Assembly (NCBI RefSeq): GCF_003932495.1 | Contig: NZ_QZMT01000008.1 | Coordinates: forward strand, 37,567-101,566 | Length of the DNA: 64,000 nucleotides | Direction: 5' to 3' | Source of the DNA: Guyparkeria sp. SCN-R1 | GTDB lineage: Bacteria; Pseudomonadota; Gammaproteobacteria; Halothiobacillales; Halothiobacillaceae | Shown here: positions 17,268 through 29,163 of the stretch, piece after piece | How positions within the stretch are numbered: position 1 is the stretch's first letter | Layout of the letters: every line of letters begins with the position of its first letter | The notes under the pieces: model-generated | What the model saw: the letters and a program-made list of their open reading frames with translations, nothing else | Told to the model about the DNA's origin: nothing | Databases searched by the model: none | Position numbers and translations under genes: made by a program

Positions 17268-18515
17268 TTACTGCGGGCGGGGCAGTTCGGCGACCGCCCG
17301 GATGCGTTCGCGCCTTAGGGCCTCGCCCAGCGCCTTGCCCCGAATCCCCTGTTCAAGCAGCGGTTGGGGCGAAATCGTGGCCACCGTCTCACGCACTCGG
17401 CGTAGCCAGTCCCCCTCCGGGTAGTCGACCGATTCCTTGCCGGGCTTGCCGCGCGAGTCGGCATGACAGACGGTCAGGATGTCCTCGAATCGCTCCGGGC
17501 GCCGCAGGGCGTCGAGCTCGTCGATGAGGTCGACCAGGGTGCTGTCACGCATTTCCAGGGCGCGATGAATCCGGCCGTGCTGGGCGGTGACGGTCAGGGC
17601 CAGCTCGCGAATCGCCTTGGGGGTGCGCAGGCGCTCGCACAGGGCCCGTGTCGGCTCGACGCCGCGTCGTTCGTGGCCAATATGACGGGGCCATTCCTCC
17701 GGGGGCGTCAGTGCCTTGCCCAGGTCGTGGCAGACCGCGGCAAAGCGTACTCCGATCGAGTCGCTCAGGTCGGCTGCCGCATCCAGTACGAGCAGGGTGT
17801 GGATCCCTGTGTCGACCTCGGGGTGGTATTCCTTGGGCTGGGGCACGCCGAACAGCGCCTCGACCTCGGGAAACGTCTCGACCAGGGCGTCGACCTCGTG
17901 GAGTACGGCGAAATAGCGTGAGGGTCGTTCGGTTCCCAGTGCCTTGACCGTCTCCGCCCAGACGCGCTCGGGAACCAGATCGGCAAGCTCCCCGCTGGCA
18001 CTCATCTGGCGCATCAGCGAGGCAGTCGACTCGGCGACCTCGAATCCATGAGCGCCCAGCTGGGCGGCGAACCGCGCCACGCGTAGCACGCGTAACGGGT
18101 CCTCTACAAAGGCGGGGCCGACGTGGCGCAGCCGGCGGGCCTCTAGGTCCTCGCGACCACCGAACGGATCGACCACCTCGCCGTTCTCACGCATGGCCAT
18201 GGCGTTGATGGTCAGGTCGCGCCGGGCCAGATCATCCTCGAGGGTGACCTCCGGGGCGGCATGCACCGCAAAGCCGTGATAGCCGCGTCCCTGCTTGCGT
18301 TCGGTGCGGGCCAGCGCGTATTCCTCGCCGGTCTCCGGGTGGAGGAACACGGGAAAGTCCGCACCGACCTGGCGAAAGCCACGGCTGAGCATCTCCTCGG
18401 GCGTGGCGCCGACGACCACCCAGTCGTGGTCGACCACTTTTCGGCCGAGCAACTGGTCACGCACGGCGCCGCCGACGATGTAGCACTCGAGGTTGTCGGT
18501 GACCGTATCGGACAT
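17268..18515 (-). CDS. cca: CCA-adding tRNA nucleotidyltransferase with HD domain
   Basis: The 415-residue protein is the gammaproteobacterial class II enzyme that builds or repairs the 3' CCA of tRNA. The N-terminal nucleotidyltransferase core has GGAVRDQLLG and the DHDWVVVG carboxylates. RRDLTINAMA and the DPLRVLRVARFAA motif follow, and an HD domain with CHDLGK lies near residue 266. The HD domain supplies the phosphatase and cyclic phosphodiesterase activities known from E. coli. The ATG at 18515 follows CGGAGATAC. The gene is divergent from the sigma-54 activator, with a 109-base shared upstream region. Confidence 0.96.
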   Translation of the reverse strand: MSDTVTDNLECYIVGGAVRDQLLGRKVVDHDWVVVGATPEEMLSRGFRQVGADFPVFLHPETGEEYALARTERKQGRGYHGFAVHAAPEVTLEDDLARRDLTINAMAMRENGEVVDPFGGREDLEARRLRHVGPAFVEDPLRVLRVARFAAQLGAHGFEVAESTASLMRQMSASGELADLVPERVWAETVKALGTERPSRYFAVLHEVDALVETFPEVEALFGVPQPKEYHPEVDTGIHTLLVLDAAADLSDSIGVRFAAVCHDLGKALTPPEEWPRHIGHERRGVEPTRALCERLRTPKAIRELALTVTAQHGRIHRALEMRDSTLVDLIDELDALRRPERFEDILTVCHADSRGKPGKESVDYPEGDWLRRVRETVATISPQPLLEQGIRGKALGEALRRERIRAVAELPRPQ

Positions 18516-18624
18516 CGTATCTCCGGGTGATTGAGTCAGGTTTTGGGCGGCAAAACTGGCTTTATCGTGACGGCCGGTAGCGGTAGACTGGGCGCCATTC
18601 CCGTCACGTTATGGACAGATCGCC

Positions 18625-19596
<972 letters not shown>

Positions 19597-19626
19597 CACC
19601 TGACGAACGGACCTCGTCTCGAAACT

Positions 19627-19668
19627 AAAGGCCCCGTTTCAGCACCGTCTGAGACGGGGCCTTTGCGT
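19627..19668 (+). terminator. Intrinsic terminator after the sigma-54 activator
   Basis: A 16-base nearly perfect stem (AAAGGCCCCGTTTCAG and its complement at 19649-19664) with a six-base loop ends in CTTTG, with an A-run on the opposite side. It lies 30 bases after the activator stop. The U-tract is short, but the stem is strong. Confidence 0.8.
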
Positions 19669-19721
19669 GGCGCCGTTGTGATTGGGAGTGGTCGTTGGTG
19701 TCATCGCCCGCCCCGTTGCGC

Positions 19722-19748
19722 CAAAAAAAACGGCAGCCGAAGCTGCCG
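19722..19748 (-). terminator. Intrinsic terminator of the TonB-receptor gene
   Basis: On the minus strand CGGCAGC, a TTCG tetraloop and GCTGCCG are followed by a run of eight T. This is a classic terminator located 43 bases after the stop of the copper-receptor gene. Confidence 0.92.
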
Positions 19749-19791
19749 CAAGGCCACGCCGAGGCGTGGCAGTCTGGAGGTGGAAAGGTAA

Positions 19792-21843
19792 TCAGAACGT
19801 GGCGGTGAGGCGTGCCCAGACCGTGCGCCCCGGCTCGTTGATCCGGCTGGTCGGGTCACCAAATGCGCCGCTATAGACCCGGTTGACGTGCTGGGCGTAG
19901 GTCCGGTCGAAGACATTGTCGACTCCGGCTTCCATTCGCCAGTTACGGGTGATGTCGTAGCCCGCGTTGAGGTCGAGCACGGCATATCCGGCCGTCTCTG
20001 TAGTGTCCAGTCCGCTCTGTTCGTCGGTGGCCTCGGCGCGACCCGCCCAGCGTAGGACCACGGCGCCATCCAGCGCCCCTCGTTCGGCGCGCACCCCGAG
20101 GTTGCCCGACAGCGGCGGGATCTGCGGCAGGTCGCGCGAGTCGCTGGTGTTGCGCCCACGCACAAAGGCCAATTGCGCCTCGGTCGCCAGCCAGTCGGTC
20201 ACGGCATAACGCAGGTCGATTTCGCCGCCGTAGAGGTGGGCGTCGACATTACGGAAGCTGGTGGTCATCGGCATCAGGCCCGCGATCTGCCGGTCCTGCA
20301 AGATGTAGTTGTCGACCTGGTCGACGTACAGGTTGGCCGTCGTGCTGAGGCGCTCGTTCTGCCACGACAGGCCGGCCTCGATCTGGTGGTGGATTTCCGG
20401 CTCCAGATCCGGGTTGCCCACTTTCGCCAGCATGCCGTTCATCAACAAGGTGATGTACTTCTGGGTCAGGTTGGGCGCGACCGCGGTACGGCTGATGCCG
20501 ACGTGACCGGAGAGGTTCGAGTCAAAGGAATGTTTGTAGCGAAGCAGGGCACTAATTTCCGTGTCGCTCTTCGCCTCGCGGGCGGACTCTCTGATGTCGG
20601 CTGGCACCATCATGTTCGTGGCGATGCTCTTGTCGAGACTGGTATCGATCTCGCTCTCGAAGCGATCCATCCGCAGCCCGGCGCGCAGGGAGTTGTCGTC
20701 ATCGAGTTGCCAGTCGCCTTGCAGGAATGCCCCCACCTGGTCCGTCTGGCCATCCGGCCACTGGCGGAAGATGAGCATGTCGGTCATCGCGTTGATCGCC
20801 TGTGCATCTTGCTCCACCCGCTGGAAATCGAGGCCGTAGTCGATCTCGATTTGGTTGATGCGTGATGACGCCGTGAGTCGGGCGGTGGTGGTGTGCGACT
20901 CAGCCGGCGCCTCCATCGGCATCGGGGCGGTCAGCTCGCGCAGGCTGTAGTTATCCATCAGGTGGTCGACATTGGCGCGTGAGACTTCCAGGCGCACCGC
21001 GTCGACCGGACCTTCGATATCCCCCAGTCGGCCGTCCAGGCGGTAGATGCTGGCGTTGTCGAATATCGAATCCATGCCGGTGCCGGCGTAGCGGGTGTCG
21101 AGCATGCGGTTGCGGTCGACTGACACCTCGATGCCGGTCACATCGGACACGCGATAGCCACCGATGATGGTGCCGCTGCGCTGCTTGAACGACGAGGGCA
21201 ACTCGTTGCCGTCGCCGTCCTCGTAGTTCTCGCCGTTGGCAATCTGGCCGATCACGCGGCCGTAGGCCTGGCCGTTGCTCACCAGTACGTCGGCGCTGCT
21301 CTGATCGGTCAGGCCGTTGCTGCTGGTGGCGAAACCGAAGCGTGACTGCATGCCGACCTCGGCGGCGCGCTCGAAGGTGTTGCGGGTGAGATCGATGCTG
21401 CCGCCACTGCCACCCGGGCCACGGGTGAGGGTGGTCACGCCCTTGCGTACCTCGACCTCGTCGTAGCCGGCTAGGTTGCCGAAGCTGGTGGGTGGGTCCA
21501 TGCGGTTCGGGCAGGCATTGGCGATCCCCGCCCCGTCGAGCAATACGTTGAGCTGGTGTTCACGTTGCCCGCGGATAATCGGATCGAGGCCATGCCCGGA
21601 CATGCGTCCGGCGTTGACACCGCTGATCTCGCGAAGCACCTCAGCCAGGTCGGCGCGAGGTGCCGTGTCCTCGGCCGTCAGCGTGACCGGTTGGTCGATC
21701 GATACCGGTTCGGGAGCGGTAATCAGGATCGTGTCCAGCCCCTGAGCGGCGGCAGTCTGGGTGCCGGCTGTCATCGTGGCCACGCTGGCGAGAATGGCGG
21801 TGTGCAGGCGGGTGGGGCGGCGGTGCGGGCAAGCGGCAGTCAT
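19792..21843 (-). CDS. oprC: TonB-dependent copper receptor (OprC/NosA type)
   Basis: The 683-residue outer-membrane protein has a signal peptide, a plug domain and a 22-strand barrel ending in the terminal Phe (ARLTATF). The plug includes GHGLDPIIRGQ and CPNRMDPPTS (Cys111). That Cys-containing plug motif is the signature of OprC/NosA copper receptors, where the Cys and Met take part in copper binding. The ATG at 21843 is preferred; an in-frame GTG at 21861 would add six residues. The gene stands alone with its own terminator and diverges from gcvH. Two tandem palindromic repeats lie in the divergent region and could be its operator. Confidence 0.9.
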   Translation of the reverse strand: MTAACPHRRPTRLHTAILASVATMTAGTQTAAAQGLDTILITAPEPVSIDQPVTLTAEDTAPRADLAEVLREISGVNAGRMSGHGLDPIIRGQREHQLNVLLDGAGIANACPNRMDPPTSFGNLAGYDEVEVRKGVTTLTRGPGGSGGSIDLTRNTFERAAEVGMQSRFGFATSSNGLTDQSSADVLVSNGQAYGRVIGQIANGENYEDGDGNELPSSFKQRSGTIIGGYRVSDVTGIEVSVDRNRMLDTRYAGTGMDSIFDNASIYRLDGRLGDIEGPVDAVRLEVSRANVDHLMDNYSLRELTAPMPMEAPAESHTTTARLTASSRINQIEIDYGLDFQRVEQDAQAINAMTDMLIFRQWPDGQTDQVGAFLQGDWQLDDDNSLRAGLRMDRFESEIDTSLDKSIATNMMVPADIRESAREAKSDTEISALLRYKHSFDSNLSGHVGISRTAVAPNLTQKYITLLMNGMLAKVGNPDLEPEIHHQIEAGLSWQNERLSTTANLYVDQVDNYILQDRQIAGLMPMTTSFRNVDAHLYGGEIDLRYAVTDWLATEAQLAFVRGRNTSDSRDLPQIPPLSGNLGVRAERGALDGAVVLRWAGRAEATDEQSGLDTTETAGYAVLDLNAGYDITRNWRMEAGVDNVFDRTYAQHVNRVYSGAFGDPTSRINEPGRTVWARLTATF

Positions 21844-21958
21844 GCGGGAATCGTTCCTCACTGTGTTGTAGGTTGGCGGTGGCGTATTGACGCCCTACAC
21901 AGCAGGAAACGGGCCATCGGCAAGGTGTTGATTTGTCATTGCAGACGATCCCTTGAGC

Positions 21959-21996
21959 GTGGCAGATGCCGCAATCCGTGTGGCATTTGCCGCAAT
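21959..21996. promoter_or_regulatory. Tandem 17-bp operator-like repeats between oprC and gcvH
   Basis: Two copies of GTGGCA-NN-TGCCGCAAT (21959-21975 and 21980-21996) differ only in the two central bases and are offset by 21 bases, two helical turns. Each contains the palindrome GGCA-NN-TGCC. The position in the divergent promoter region suggests a dimeric regulator binding cooperatively, most plausibly for the copper receptor. The regulator is not identified. Confidence 0.5.
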
Positions 21997-22084
21997 GGGG
22001 CGCATGGGGATAATCGAGAAGGTTGGCGGTTTGTGCCAGAATCGCGGGCCTGTTTACCCGCTTTACCCGACGAAGGAGTCGCCC

Positions 22085-22465
22085 ATGGAAATTCTGCAGG
22101 ATCGGCGCTACGGCGAAACCCACGAGTGGTACACGGTTGAAGGCGACGTGATCACGGTGGGGGTGACCGAGCAGGGCCAGGAAATGCTGGGCGACGTGGT
22201 GTTCGCCGATCTGCCGGACGTGGGGCAGGCGGTCTCCGAGGGCGCGCCCTGTGCCACGCTCGAATCGGTCAAGGCGGCGTCAGACGTGCTTTGCCCGGTC
22301 GACGGTGAGGTGCTCGAGGTCAACGAGGCGCTCGAGGACAGCCCGGAACTGGTCAACGACGATCCGCTCGACGAGGGCTGGATCCTGAAAATCCGCATGG
22401 AGGGCGAGCCGGCCGAGTGGATGAGCCCGGACGAATACGGCCGCATGCTCGAGTCCACCGACTGA
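22085..22465 (+). CDS. gcvH: Glycine cleavage system H protein (lipoyl carrier)
   Basis: The 126-residue product is a complete H protein. It starts RYGETHEWYTVEGD, has the lipoyl-lysine hairpin LESVKAASD (Lys at about residue 62) and ends in the conserved DPLDEGWILKI. H protein carries aminomethyl groups between P and T proteins of glycine cleavage, and can also pass lipoate to other proteins. The ATG at 22085 follows GAAGGAG. No gcvT or gcvP lies in the window, so it is unlinked from its usual partners. It precedes dgkA with a 69-base gap. A lipoate-binding protein of sulfur-oxidation (sHdr) type is a possibility I cannot exclude. Confidence 0.9.
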   Translation: MEILQDRRYGETHEWYTVEGDVITVGVTEQGQEMLGDVVFADLPDVGQAVSEGAPCATLESVKAASDVLCPVDGEVLEVNEALEDSPELVNDDPLDEGWILKIRMEGEPAEWMSPDEYGRMLESTD

Positions 22466-22534
22466 CCGACGTTGCCGCGGGTCCGGCGAGCCGTTGTCGA
22501 CGGTCCGCTCGCCCCTGAGCCGAGAGAGGAACCG

Positions 22535-22897
22535 ATGGCGTCCGCACAGAACTACGGCCTGAGGCGCGTCTGGTACGCCCTGCGTTATTCCCTGCAGGGT
22601 TTGCGAGCGGCCTGGCGCAAGGAAGAGGCCTTCCGGCAGGAAGTCGTGGTCGCCATGGTAGCCGTGCCGGTGGCATGGTTCGTCGGCGAAAGCGCGCTGG
22701 AGCGAGCCGTCTTGATTGCGGTGGTGCTCCAGGTGCTGATGGTGGAGTTGGTCAACACCGGAATCGAGGCGGTGGTCGATCGCATCGGTCCCGATCCACA
22801 CAAGCTGTCGGGGCGGGCCAAGGATGTCGGATCGGCGGCCGTGTTGATGGCGATCGTGATTGCCGCGGTGGTCTGGGGAGTGCTGTTGTTCGACTGA
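22535..22897 (+). CDS. dgkA: Diacylglycerol kinase (prokaryotic integral-membrane type)
   Basis: The 120-residue protein matches DgkA in length and motifs. An amphipathic N-terminal helix and KEEAFRQE are followed by three membrane helices, with the catalytic VELVNTGIEAVVDR segment between helices 2 and 3. Trimeric DgkA phosphorylates diacylglycerol left over from periplasmic glucan and LPS modification back to phosphatidic acid. The ATG at 22535 follows GAGAGAGGA. It lies downstream of gcvH on the same strand and is convergent with mreD; no terminator is visible in the 31-base gap. Confidence 0.95.
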   Translation: MASAQNYGLRRVWYALRYSLQGLRAAWRKEEAFRQEVVVAMVAVPVAWFVGESALERAVLIAVVLQVLMVELVNTGIEAVVDRIGPDPHKLSGRAKDVGSAAVLMAIVIAAVVWGVLLFD

Positions 22898-22928
22898 GCA
22901 TGTCGCAGGAGCCATGCCGTGGGTCGGG

Positions 22929-23402
22929 CTAGCGCTCCGAGATGCGTGCCAGTCGGCTGAGCAGGAAGAACACCACGGGCCATGCCGCCAGGTTACTGAG
23001 CGCACGCGAGAGGTAGGTGGCCATGGACACCAGGTCGGTGGCCACGCCTTCCACCCACAGCGCCACCATCAGGTAGACCAGGGTGAAGCCCGCAATCAGA
23101 AGGGCCTGAGAGAGCAGGGGCGCCACCCCGAGTCGCTGTCGCAACGACAGGACGAGGAACGCCGTCATCGTGAACAGCAGGGCATTGAGACCCAACAGGC
23201 CATTGGTCGCCACGTCGAGCATCAGCCCGGCGATCCAGGCATAGATCATTCCCGCTTGCGCCGGGCGGTAGAGCGACCAGAAGATTATCGTGAGAAGCAG
23301 CCATTGCGGGTTGTGCAGCTGCATCGTCGCGGGCAGGGGCAGCAGGGTTAGTGCCAGTGCCGCGATGCTCGTCAGGATGATGGCGAACCAGCTAGTCGTC
23401 AT
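22929..23402 (-). CDS. mreD: Rod shape-determining protein MreD
   Basis: The 157-residue product is a small polytopic membrane protein with about five or six helices and the MreD pattern (NPQWLLLTIIFWSL, GLMLDVATNGLLGLNA). It is part of the elongasome linking MreC and MreB to the peptidoglycan synthases. The ATG at 23402 lies inside the last codons of mreC (11-base overlap), so translation is coupled. A further in-frame start at 23429 is less likely because it would extend well into mreC. Confidence 0.94.
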   Translation of the reverse strand: MTTSWFAIILTSIAALALTLLPLPATMQLHNPQWLLLTIIFWSLYRPAQAGMIYAWIAGLMLDVATNGLLGLNALLFTMTAFLVLSLRQRLGVAPLLSQALLIAGFTLVYLMVALWVEGVATDLVSMATYLSRALSNLAAWPVVFFLLSRLARISER

Positions 23403-24345
23403 CGGTCGCTCCCGTGGCCGGCGTGGCATCTGGTGGCGTGGACTCGTCAGCGGCGCTGTCGGCGGGTGGTGTGATCGCTGGTTGCTCCAGCGCGGTATCC
23501 GACTCCGACCCCGAGTCGTCTGGTGCGTCGGGTGCCTCGGTGATCACCAAGACATGATCGAGGCGCTCGAGATCGGCGACTGGCTCGGCGATCAGCCGGA
23601 TAAAACCCTGGGCCTCGTCCATCTCGATGGAGGTGACACGCGCGACCGGGTAGCCACGCGGGAAGGCGGTGTCGATACCGGAGGTGGTCAGCAGATCGCC
23701 TGGTTCGATGGTGGTGCGCTCGGGCACACGCTCGGCAATCATCTGGCGGTTACCGGTGCCACGGAGCAGAGCGGTGCGGCCGGTATCGCCGAGGAGGACC
23801 GAGAGCATGTGGTCGCGCGAGGTCAGTTGGATGACGGTCGCACCGCTACGGGTGCTGCGCAGAATCTGGCCAACGACTCCGTGGGCGTCGATGACCGGGT
23901 CACCGGGGCGAACGTCATCGCCGTGACCACGACCGATCGTGAAGAGATTGCCCTGCAGGCTAGGAGGGTGTCCGACGCGTCGGGCAAGCAGCACGCCGGG
24001 GATGGCGCTGGCCTCTCCATTGAGCATGGCGCGTAGTTCGTCGACTTCACGCTGCAGGGCGACGAACTGCTGCATCTGGCCCCGGAGCAGCGTGTTCTCA
24101 TCGCGCAAACGGTCGACTTCTGCATGGAGTTCGCGGCGTTCGACGAACCATTGGCCGATGCCGCGGGACACCACCACCGGTTGGTGAATGGCCTTGACGA
24201 TGCCGTCAGTAGCACCGCCCAGTCCCTGATCGAGCTGACTAACCCAGCGGGTGCCGATTCGGTCGAGGCTCATCAGGGCGATCGAGATCACCACCAGCAC
24301 CAGGAGCAGGTTGAATCCGGGGCGGTGGGAATCGAAAAGCGCCAT
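23392..24345 (-). CDS. mreC: Rod shape-determining protein MreC
   Basis: The 317-residue bitopic protein has an N-terminal membrane anchor (about residues 13-30) and a long coiled coil rich in Glu/Leu (about 65-105). A beta-rich periplasmic domain follows, with GDDVRPGDPVIDAHGVVG and LLTTSGIDTAFPRGYPVA. The final 50 residues are a disordered acidic Pro/Ala/Thr tail that is longer than in many homologues. MreC scaffolds the elongation complex in the periplasm. The gene starts 11 bases after mreB ends and overlaps mreD. Confidence 0.95.
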   Translation of the reverse strand: MALFDSHRPGFNLLLVLVVISIALMSLDRIGTRWVSQLDQGLGGATDGIVKAIHQPVVVSRGIGQWFVERRELHAEVDRLRDENTLLRGQMQQFVALQREVDELRAMLNGEASAIPGVLLARRVGHPPSLQGNLFTIGRGHGDDVRPGDPVIDAHGVVGQILRSTRSGATVIQLTSRDHMLSVLLGDTGRTALLRGTGNRQMIAERVPERTTIEPGDLLTTSGIDTAFPRGYPVARVTSIEMDEAQGFIRLIAEPVADLERLDHVLVITEAPDAPDDSGSESDTALEQPAITPPADSAADESTPPDATPATGATDDD

Positions 24346-24356
24346 GACCGGCGCCG

Positions 24357-25792
<1,436 letters not shown>

Positions 25793-26080
25793 ATGTCGTT
25801 GACCAATGACCAGTTGCAAACCGTGGCCCATCTCGCCCGTATTGCCGTCGAGCCGGAATGGACCGAGGCGCTGCGCTCGGATATCAACGGTATTCTCGAC
25901 CAGGCCAGTCGCCTGGACGACCCAAGGCTCAACGAGCTCGAACCGATGGCCCATCCGCTCGACCAGGTCCAGCGGCTGCGCCCCGACTCGGTTACCGAGA
26001 CCGACCAGCGCGAGACCCTGATGGAAGGTGCGCCGGCCCAGGAACAGGGTCTTTTCCTGGTGCCAAAAGTCATCGAGTAA
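25793..26080 (+). CDS. gatC: Asp-tRNA(Asn)/Glu-tRNA(Gln) amidotransferase subunit C
   Basis: The 95-residue subunit opens LTNDQLQTVAHLARIAVE and has the conserved LEPMAHPLDQVQRLRPDSV segment that wraps around GatA. It stabilises GatA in the GatCAB complex, which amidates misacylated Glu-tRNA(Gln) and/or Asp-tRNA(Asn). The ATG at 25793 follows GAGGGG; a GTG three codons upstream is possible. It is the first gene of gatCAB, 72 bases before gatA. Confidence 0.96.
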   Translation: MSLTNDQLQTVAHLARIAVEPEWTEALRSDINGILDQASRLDDPRLNELEPMAHPLDQVQRLRPDSVTETDQRETLMEGAPAQEQGLFLVPKVIE

Positions 26081-26152
26081 GCCGTATCCCGCCGGCACCG
26101 CCCGGCGATGTTCTGAGCGCCGCCCACATTGCCTGCAAGGGGAACACCTTTC

Positions 26153-27643
26153 GTGCCCACGAGTGATACACAGCACCGCGGCGGGGATGCCGCCCTGATC
26201 AACGCCTCGATTGCCGAGTTGCGCGACGGCCTGATGACCGGCGAGTACACGGCCGCCGACCTGGCCGCCGTGTTTGCCCAGCGCATCGAGACGATCGATC
26301 CGTCCCTCAACAGCCTGGTCAGTCGCGTCGAGCCGGCCGAGCCGGCATCGGCCGCCGGCCGGCTCGCCGGCATCCCCTATGTCCACAAGGACATCTTCTG
26401 TGCCAAGGGTACGCGCACGACCTGCGGCTCACGGATGCTCGCCGACTGGGTCGCGCCCTACGATTCAACCGTCCATGAGCGTTTGACTGAAAGCGGGGCG
26501 GTGCTGCTGGGCAAGGCCAACATGGACGAGTTCGCTATGGGCTCGTCCAACGAGAACAGTCACTTCGGCGCGGTGGCCAACCCCTGGGATGCCAACGCCG
26601 TGCCGGGTGGCTCCTCGGGCGGTTCGGCCGCGGCGGTCGCCGCGCGACTCGTGCCGTTTGCCACCGGTACCGATACGGGGGGGTCGATTCGTCAGCCGGC
26701 GGCCTTCTGCGGCGTGACCGGCATCAAGCCGACCTACGGGCGGGTATCTCGCTACGGGATGATCGCCTATGCCTCGAGCTTCGATCAGGGCGGCGTGATC
26801 GCGAAATCCGCCGCGGACTGCGCGCTGGTGCTCGGCGAGATGGCCGGGTTCGACGAACGCGATTCCACCTCGGCCGACCGCCCCGTGCCGGATTACGTCG
26901 CCGGGCTGGACGAGTCGATCAGCGGCCTGCGGGTCGGCATTCCGAAACAGTGGTTCTCGGATGCCCTGGACCCGGCCGTGGGCGATGCCGTCTCGGCGGC
27001 CATCGACGAGTTGCGCGCCGCCGGTGCCGAAACCGTCGAGATCGACCTGCCGGACGCCGATATCGCGCTGGCCGCCTATTACCTGCTTGCGCCCGCCGAG
27101 GCGTCCTCCAACCTGTCGCGGTTCGACGGCGTGCGCTTCGGCTACCGCTGCGAGGATCCCAAGGACCTGCAGGATCTCTACGAGCGGACACGCTCGGAGG
27201 GCTTCGGCTCCGAGGTCAAGCGCCGCATCCTGGTCGGCACCTATGCGCTCTCGGCAGGCTACTACGACGCCTTCTACCGCCGCGCGCAGAAGGCCCGCCG
27301 ACTGGTTACTGATCATTTCCAGCGCGCCTTCGAGCAATGCGACGTGATCGCCGGTCCGGTGACGCCTACCCCGGCCTTCGACCGCGGCGCGCACAGCGCC
27401 GATCCGGCCAAGATGTACCTCGAGGACATCTTCACCATCCCGGTAAACCTCGCCGGTCTGCCCGGCATGTCGGTGCCGGCCGGTTTCGTCGAGGGGCGTC
27501 CGGTCGGCCTGCAGTTGATCGGTCGGCACTTCGACGAGGCGCGCCTGCTCAACGTCGCGCATCAGTATCAGCAGCGCGTGGACTGGCACGAACGCATGCC
27601 GTCCATGGCTGCCGACTCCGCCAACGACAACCGCGAAGGGTAA
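26153..27643 (+). CDS. gatA: Asp-tRNA(Asn)/Glu-tRNA(Gln) amidotransferase subunit A
   Basis: The 496-residue amidase subunit releases ammonia from glutamine for the GatB kinase/amidation site. The amidase-signature triad is visible: Lys79 ([10 protein letters not shown]), the cis-Ser in [11 protein letters not shown] and the nucleophile in [11 protein letters not shown]. The C-terminal half has the typical [16 protein letters not shown] segment. The start is a GTG at 26153, behind AAGGGGA. An in-frame TTG at 26129 is less likely. Eleven bases separate it from gatB. Confidence 0.97.
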   Translation: MPTSDTQHRGGDAALINASIAELRDGLMTGEYTAADLAAVFAQRIETIDPSLNSLVSRVEPAEPASAAGRLAGIPYVHKDIFCAKGTRTTCGSRMLADWVAPYDSTVHERLTESGAVLLGKANMDEFAMGSSNENSHFGAVANPWDANAVPGGSSGGSAAAVAARLVPFATGTDTGGSIRQPAAFCGVTGIKPTYGRVSRYGMIAYASSFDQGGVIAKSAADCALVLGEMAGFDERDSTSADRPVPDYVAGLDESISGLRVGIPKQWFSDALDPAVGDAVSAAIDELRAAGAETVEIDLPDADIALAAYYLLAPAEASSNLSRFDGVRFGYRCEDPKDLQDLYERTRSEGFGSEVKRRILVGTYALSAGYYDAFYRRAQKARRLVTDHFQRAFEQCDVIAGPVTPTPAFDRGAHSADPAKMYLEDIFTIPVNLAGLPGMSVPAGFVEGRPVGLQLIGRHFDEARLLNVAHQYQQRVDWHERMPSMAADSANDNREG

Positions 27644-27654
27644 GGACAGCACTA

Positions 27655-29124
27655 ATGAGTCAATTCGCAATCCCTTCGGGCTGGGAAGTGGTCATCGGTC
27701 TGGAGATCCATGCCCAGCTGGCCACCCGTTCCAAGATTTTCTCTGGCGCATCGACCGCCTTCGGCGCCGAGCCCAATGCGCAGGCCTGTGCCGTCGATCT
27801 TGGCCTGCCGGGCGTGCTGCCCGTGCTCAACGAGGGCGCGGTACGCATGGCCTCGTTGTTCGGGCTGGCTATCGACGCCGAGATCTCGCGGGTCTCGAGC
27901 TTCGACCGCAAGAACTACTTCTACCCGGACCTGCCCAAGGGCTACCAGACCACGCAATTGGCTCGGCCAATCGTGGTTGGTGGCTCGGTGACGGTGACCA
28001 CGGGCGAGGGCAAGAAAGCCAAGGAACACACCATCCGCGTGACGCGTGCCCACCTCGAGGAGGATGCCGGCAAGTCGTTGCACGAGGATTTTCACGGCAT
28101 GACCGGTATCGATCTCAACCGTGCCGGCACGCCCCTGATCGAGATCGTCTCCGAGCCGGACATGCGCAACCCCGAGCAGGCGGTTGCCTACGCCCGCAAG
28201 GTGCACGCGATCGTCCAGTACCTGGGTATCTGTGACGGCAACATGCAGGAGGGTTCGTTCCGGGTCGATGCCAACGTCTCCGTGCGCCCCGAGGGCGACG
28301 AGGCACTCGGTACGCGTACCGAGATCAAGAACGTCAACTCGTTCCGCTTTTTGCAGCGGGCGATCGAGTTCGAGATCGAACGCCAGGTCGACCTGCTCGA
28401 GACCGGCGGCGAGGTGGTCCAGGCCACACGCCTGTACGACCCGGACCGCGACGAGACCCGCCTAATGCGTACCAAGGAAGAGGCGGACGATTACCGCTAC
28501 TTCCCGTGCCCGGACCTGCTGCCGGTGGTTCTCGACGACGAGACGATCGAGTCCTGGCGCGCCGAGCTGCCCGAGTTGCCGGATGCCAAGGCCGACCGCT
28601 ACCAGTCCGAGTTCGGGTTGAGCGCCTACGATGCCGGTGTGCTCACGTCGAGTCGCGCCACGGCGGAGTACTTCGAGGCCGTCATCGCCCGTGAGGGCAG
28701 TGACGCCAAGCTGGCCGCCAACTGGGTGATGGGCGAGGTCGCCGCGCTGCTCAACCGGCTCGAGTGCGAGATCGGCGAATGTCCGGTCCCGGCCGAAAAA
28801 CTGGCCGATCTGCTCGAGCGGATTGCCGACGGCACGCTGTCGAACAAGCTCGGCCGCGAGGTGTTCGAGGCCTTGGCCGAGCAGGGCGGCTCGGTCGACG
28901 AGATCATCGAGGCACGCGGTCTCAAGCAGATCTCGGACACCGGCGCGATCGAGGCGATGGTCGACGAGGTGATCGCGGCCAACCCCGGCCAGGTCGAGGC
29001 CTATCGGGGCGGCAAGGACAAGCTGTTCGGTTTCTTCGTCGGCCAGGTGATGAAGGCGGCCAAGGGCAAGGCCAACCCGCAAGCGGTCAACGAGGTGCTC
29101 AAGCGCCGCCTCGATGGCAACTGA
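27655..29124 (+). CDS. gatB: Asp-tRNA(Asn)/Glu-tRNA(Gln) amidotransferase subunit B
   Basis: The 489-residue subunit phosphorylates the misacylated tRNA carboxylate and transfers ammonia to it. It shows the GatB signature near the start ([10 protein letters not shown]) and [16 protein letters not shown]. The [13 protein letters not shown] kinase motif follows, then the C-terminal YqeY-like helical tail ending in [13 protein letters not shown] that contacts the tRNA elbow. The ATG at 27655 is behind GAAGGGTAAGG. It completes gatCAB; hslO follows after 39 bases and may be cotranscribed. Confidence 0.97.
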   Translation: MSQFAIPSGWEVVIGLEIHAQLATRSKIFSGASTAFGAEPNAQACAVDLGLPGVLPVLNEGAVRMASLFGLAIDAEISRVSSFDRKNYFYPDLPKGYQTTQLARPIVVGGSVTVTTGEGKKAKEHTIRVTRAHLEEDAGKSLHEDFHGMTGIDLNRAGTPLIEIVSEPDMRNPEQAVAYARKVHAIVQYLGICDGNMQEGSFRVDANVSVRPEGDEALGTRTEIKNVNSFRFLQRAIEFEIERQVDLLETGGEVVQATRLYDPDRDETRLMRTKEEADDYRYFPCPDLLPVVLDDETIESWRAELPELPDAKADRYQSEFGLSAYDAGVLTSSRATAEYFEAVIAREGSDAKLAANWVMGEVAALLNRLECEIGECPVPAEKLADLLERIADGTLSNKLGREVFEALAEQGGSVDEIIEARGLKQISDTGAIEAMVDEVIAANPGQVEAYRGGKDKLFGFFVGQVMKAAKGKANPQAVNEVLKRRLDGN

Positions 29125-29163
29125 GAGCGACTGAACCGTCGTGCAGCAACCCGGGGGAACCCC

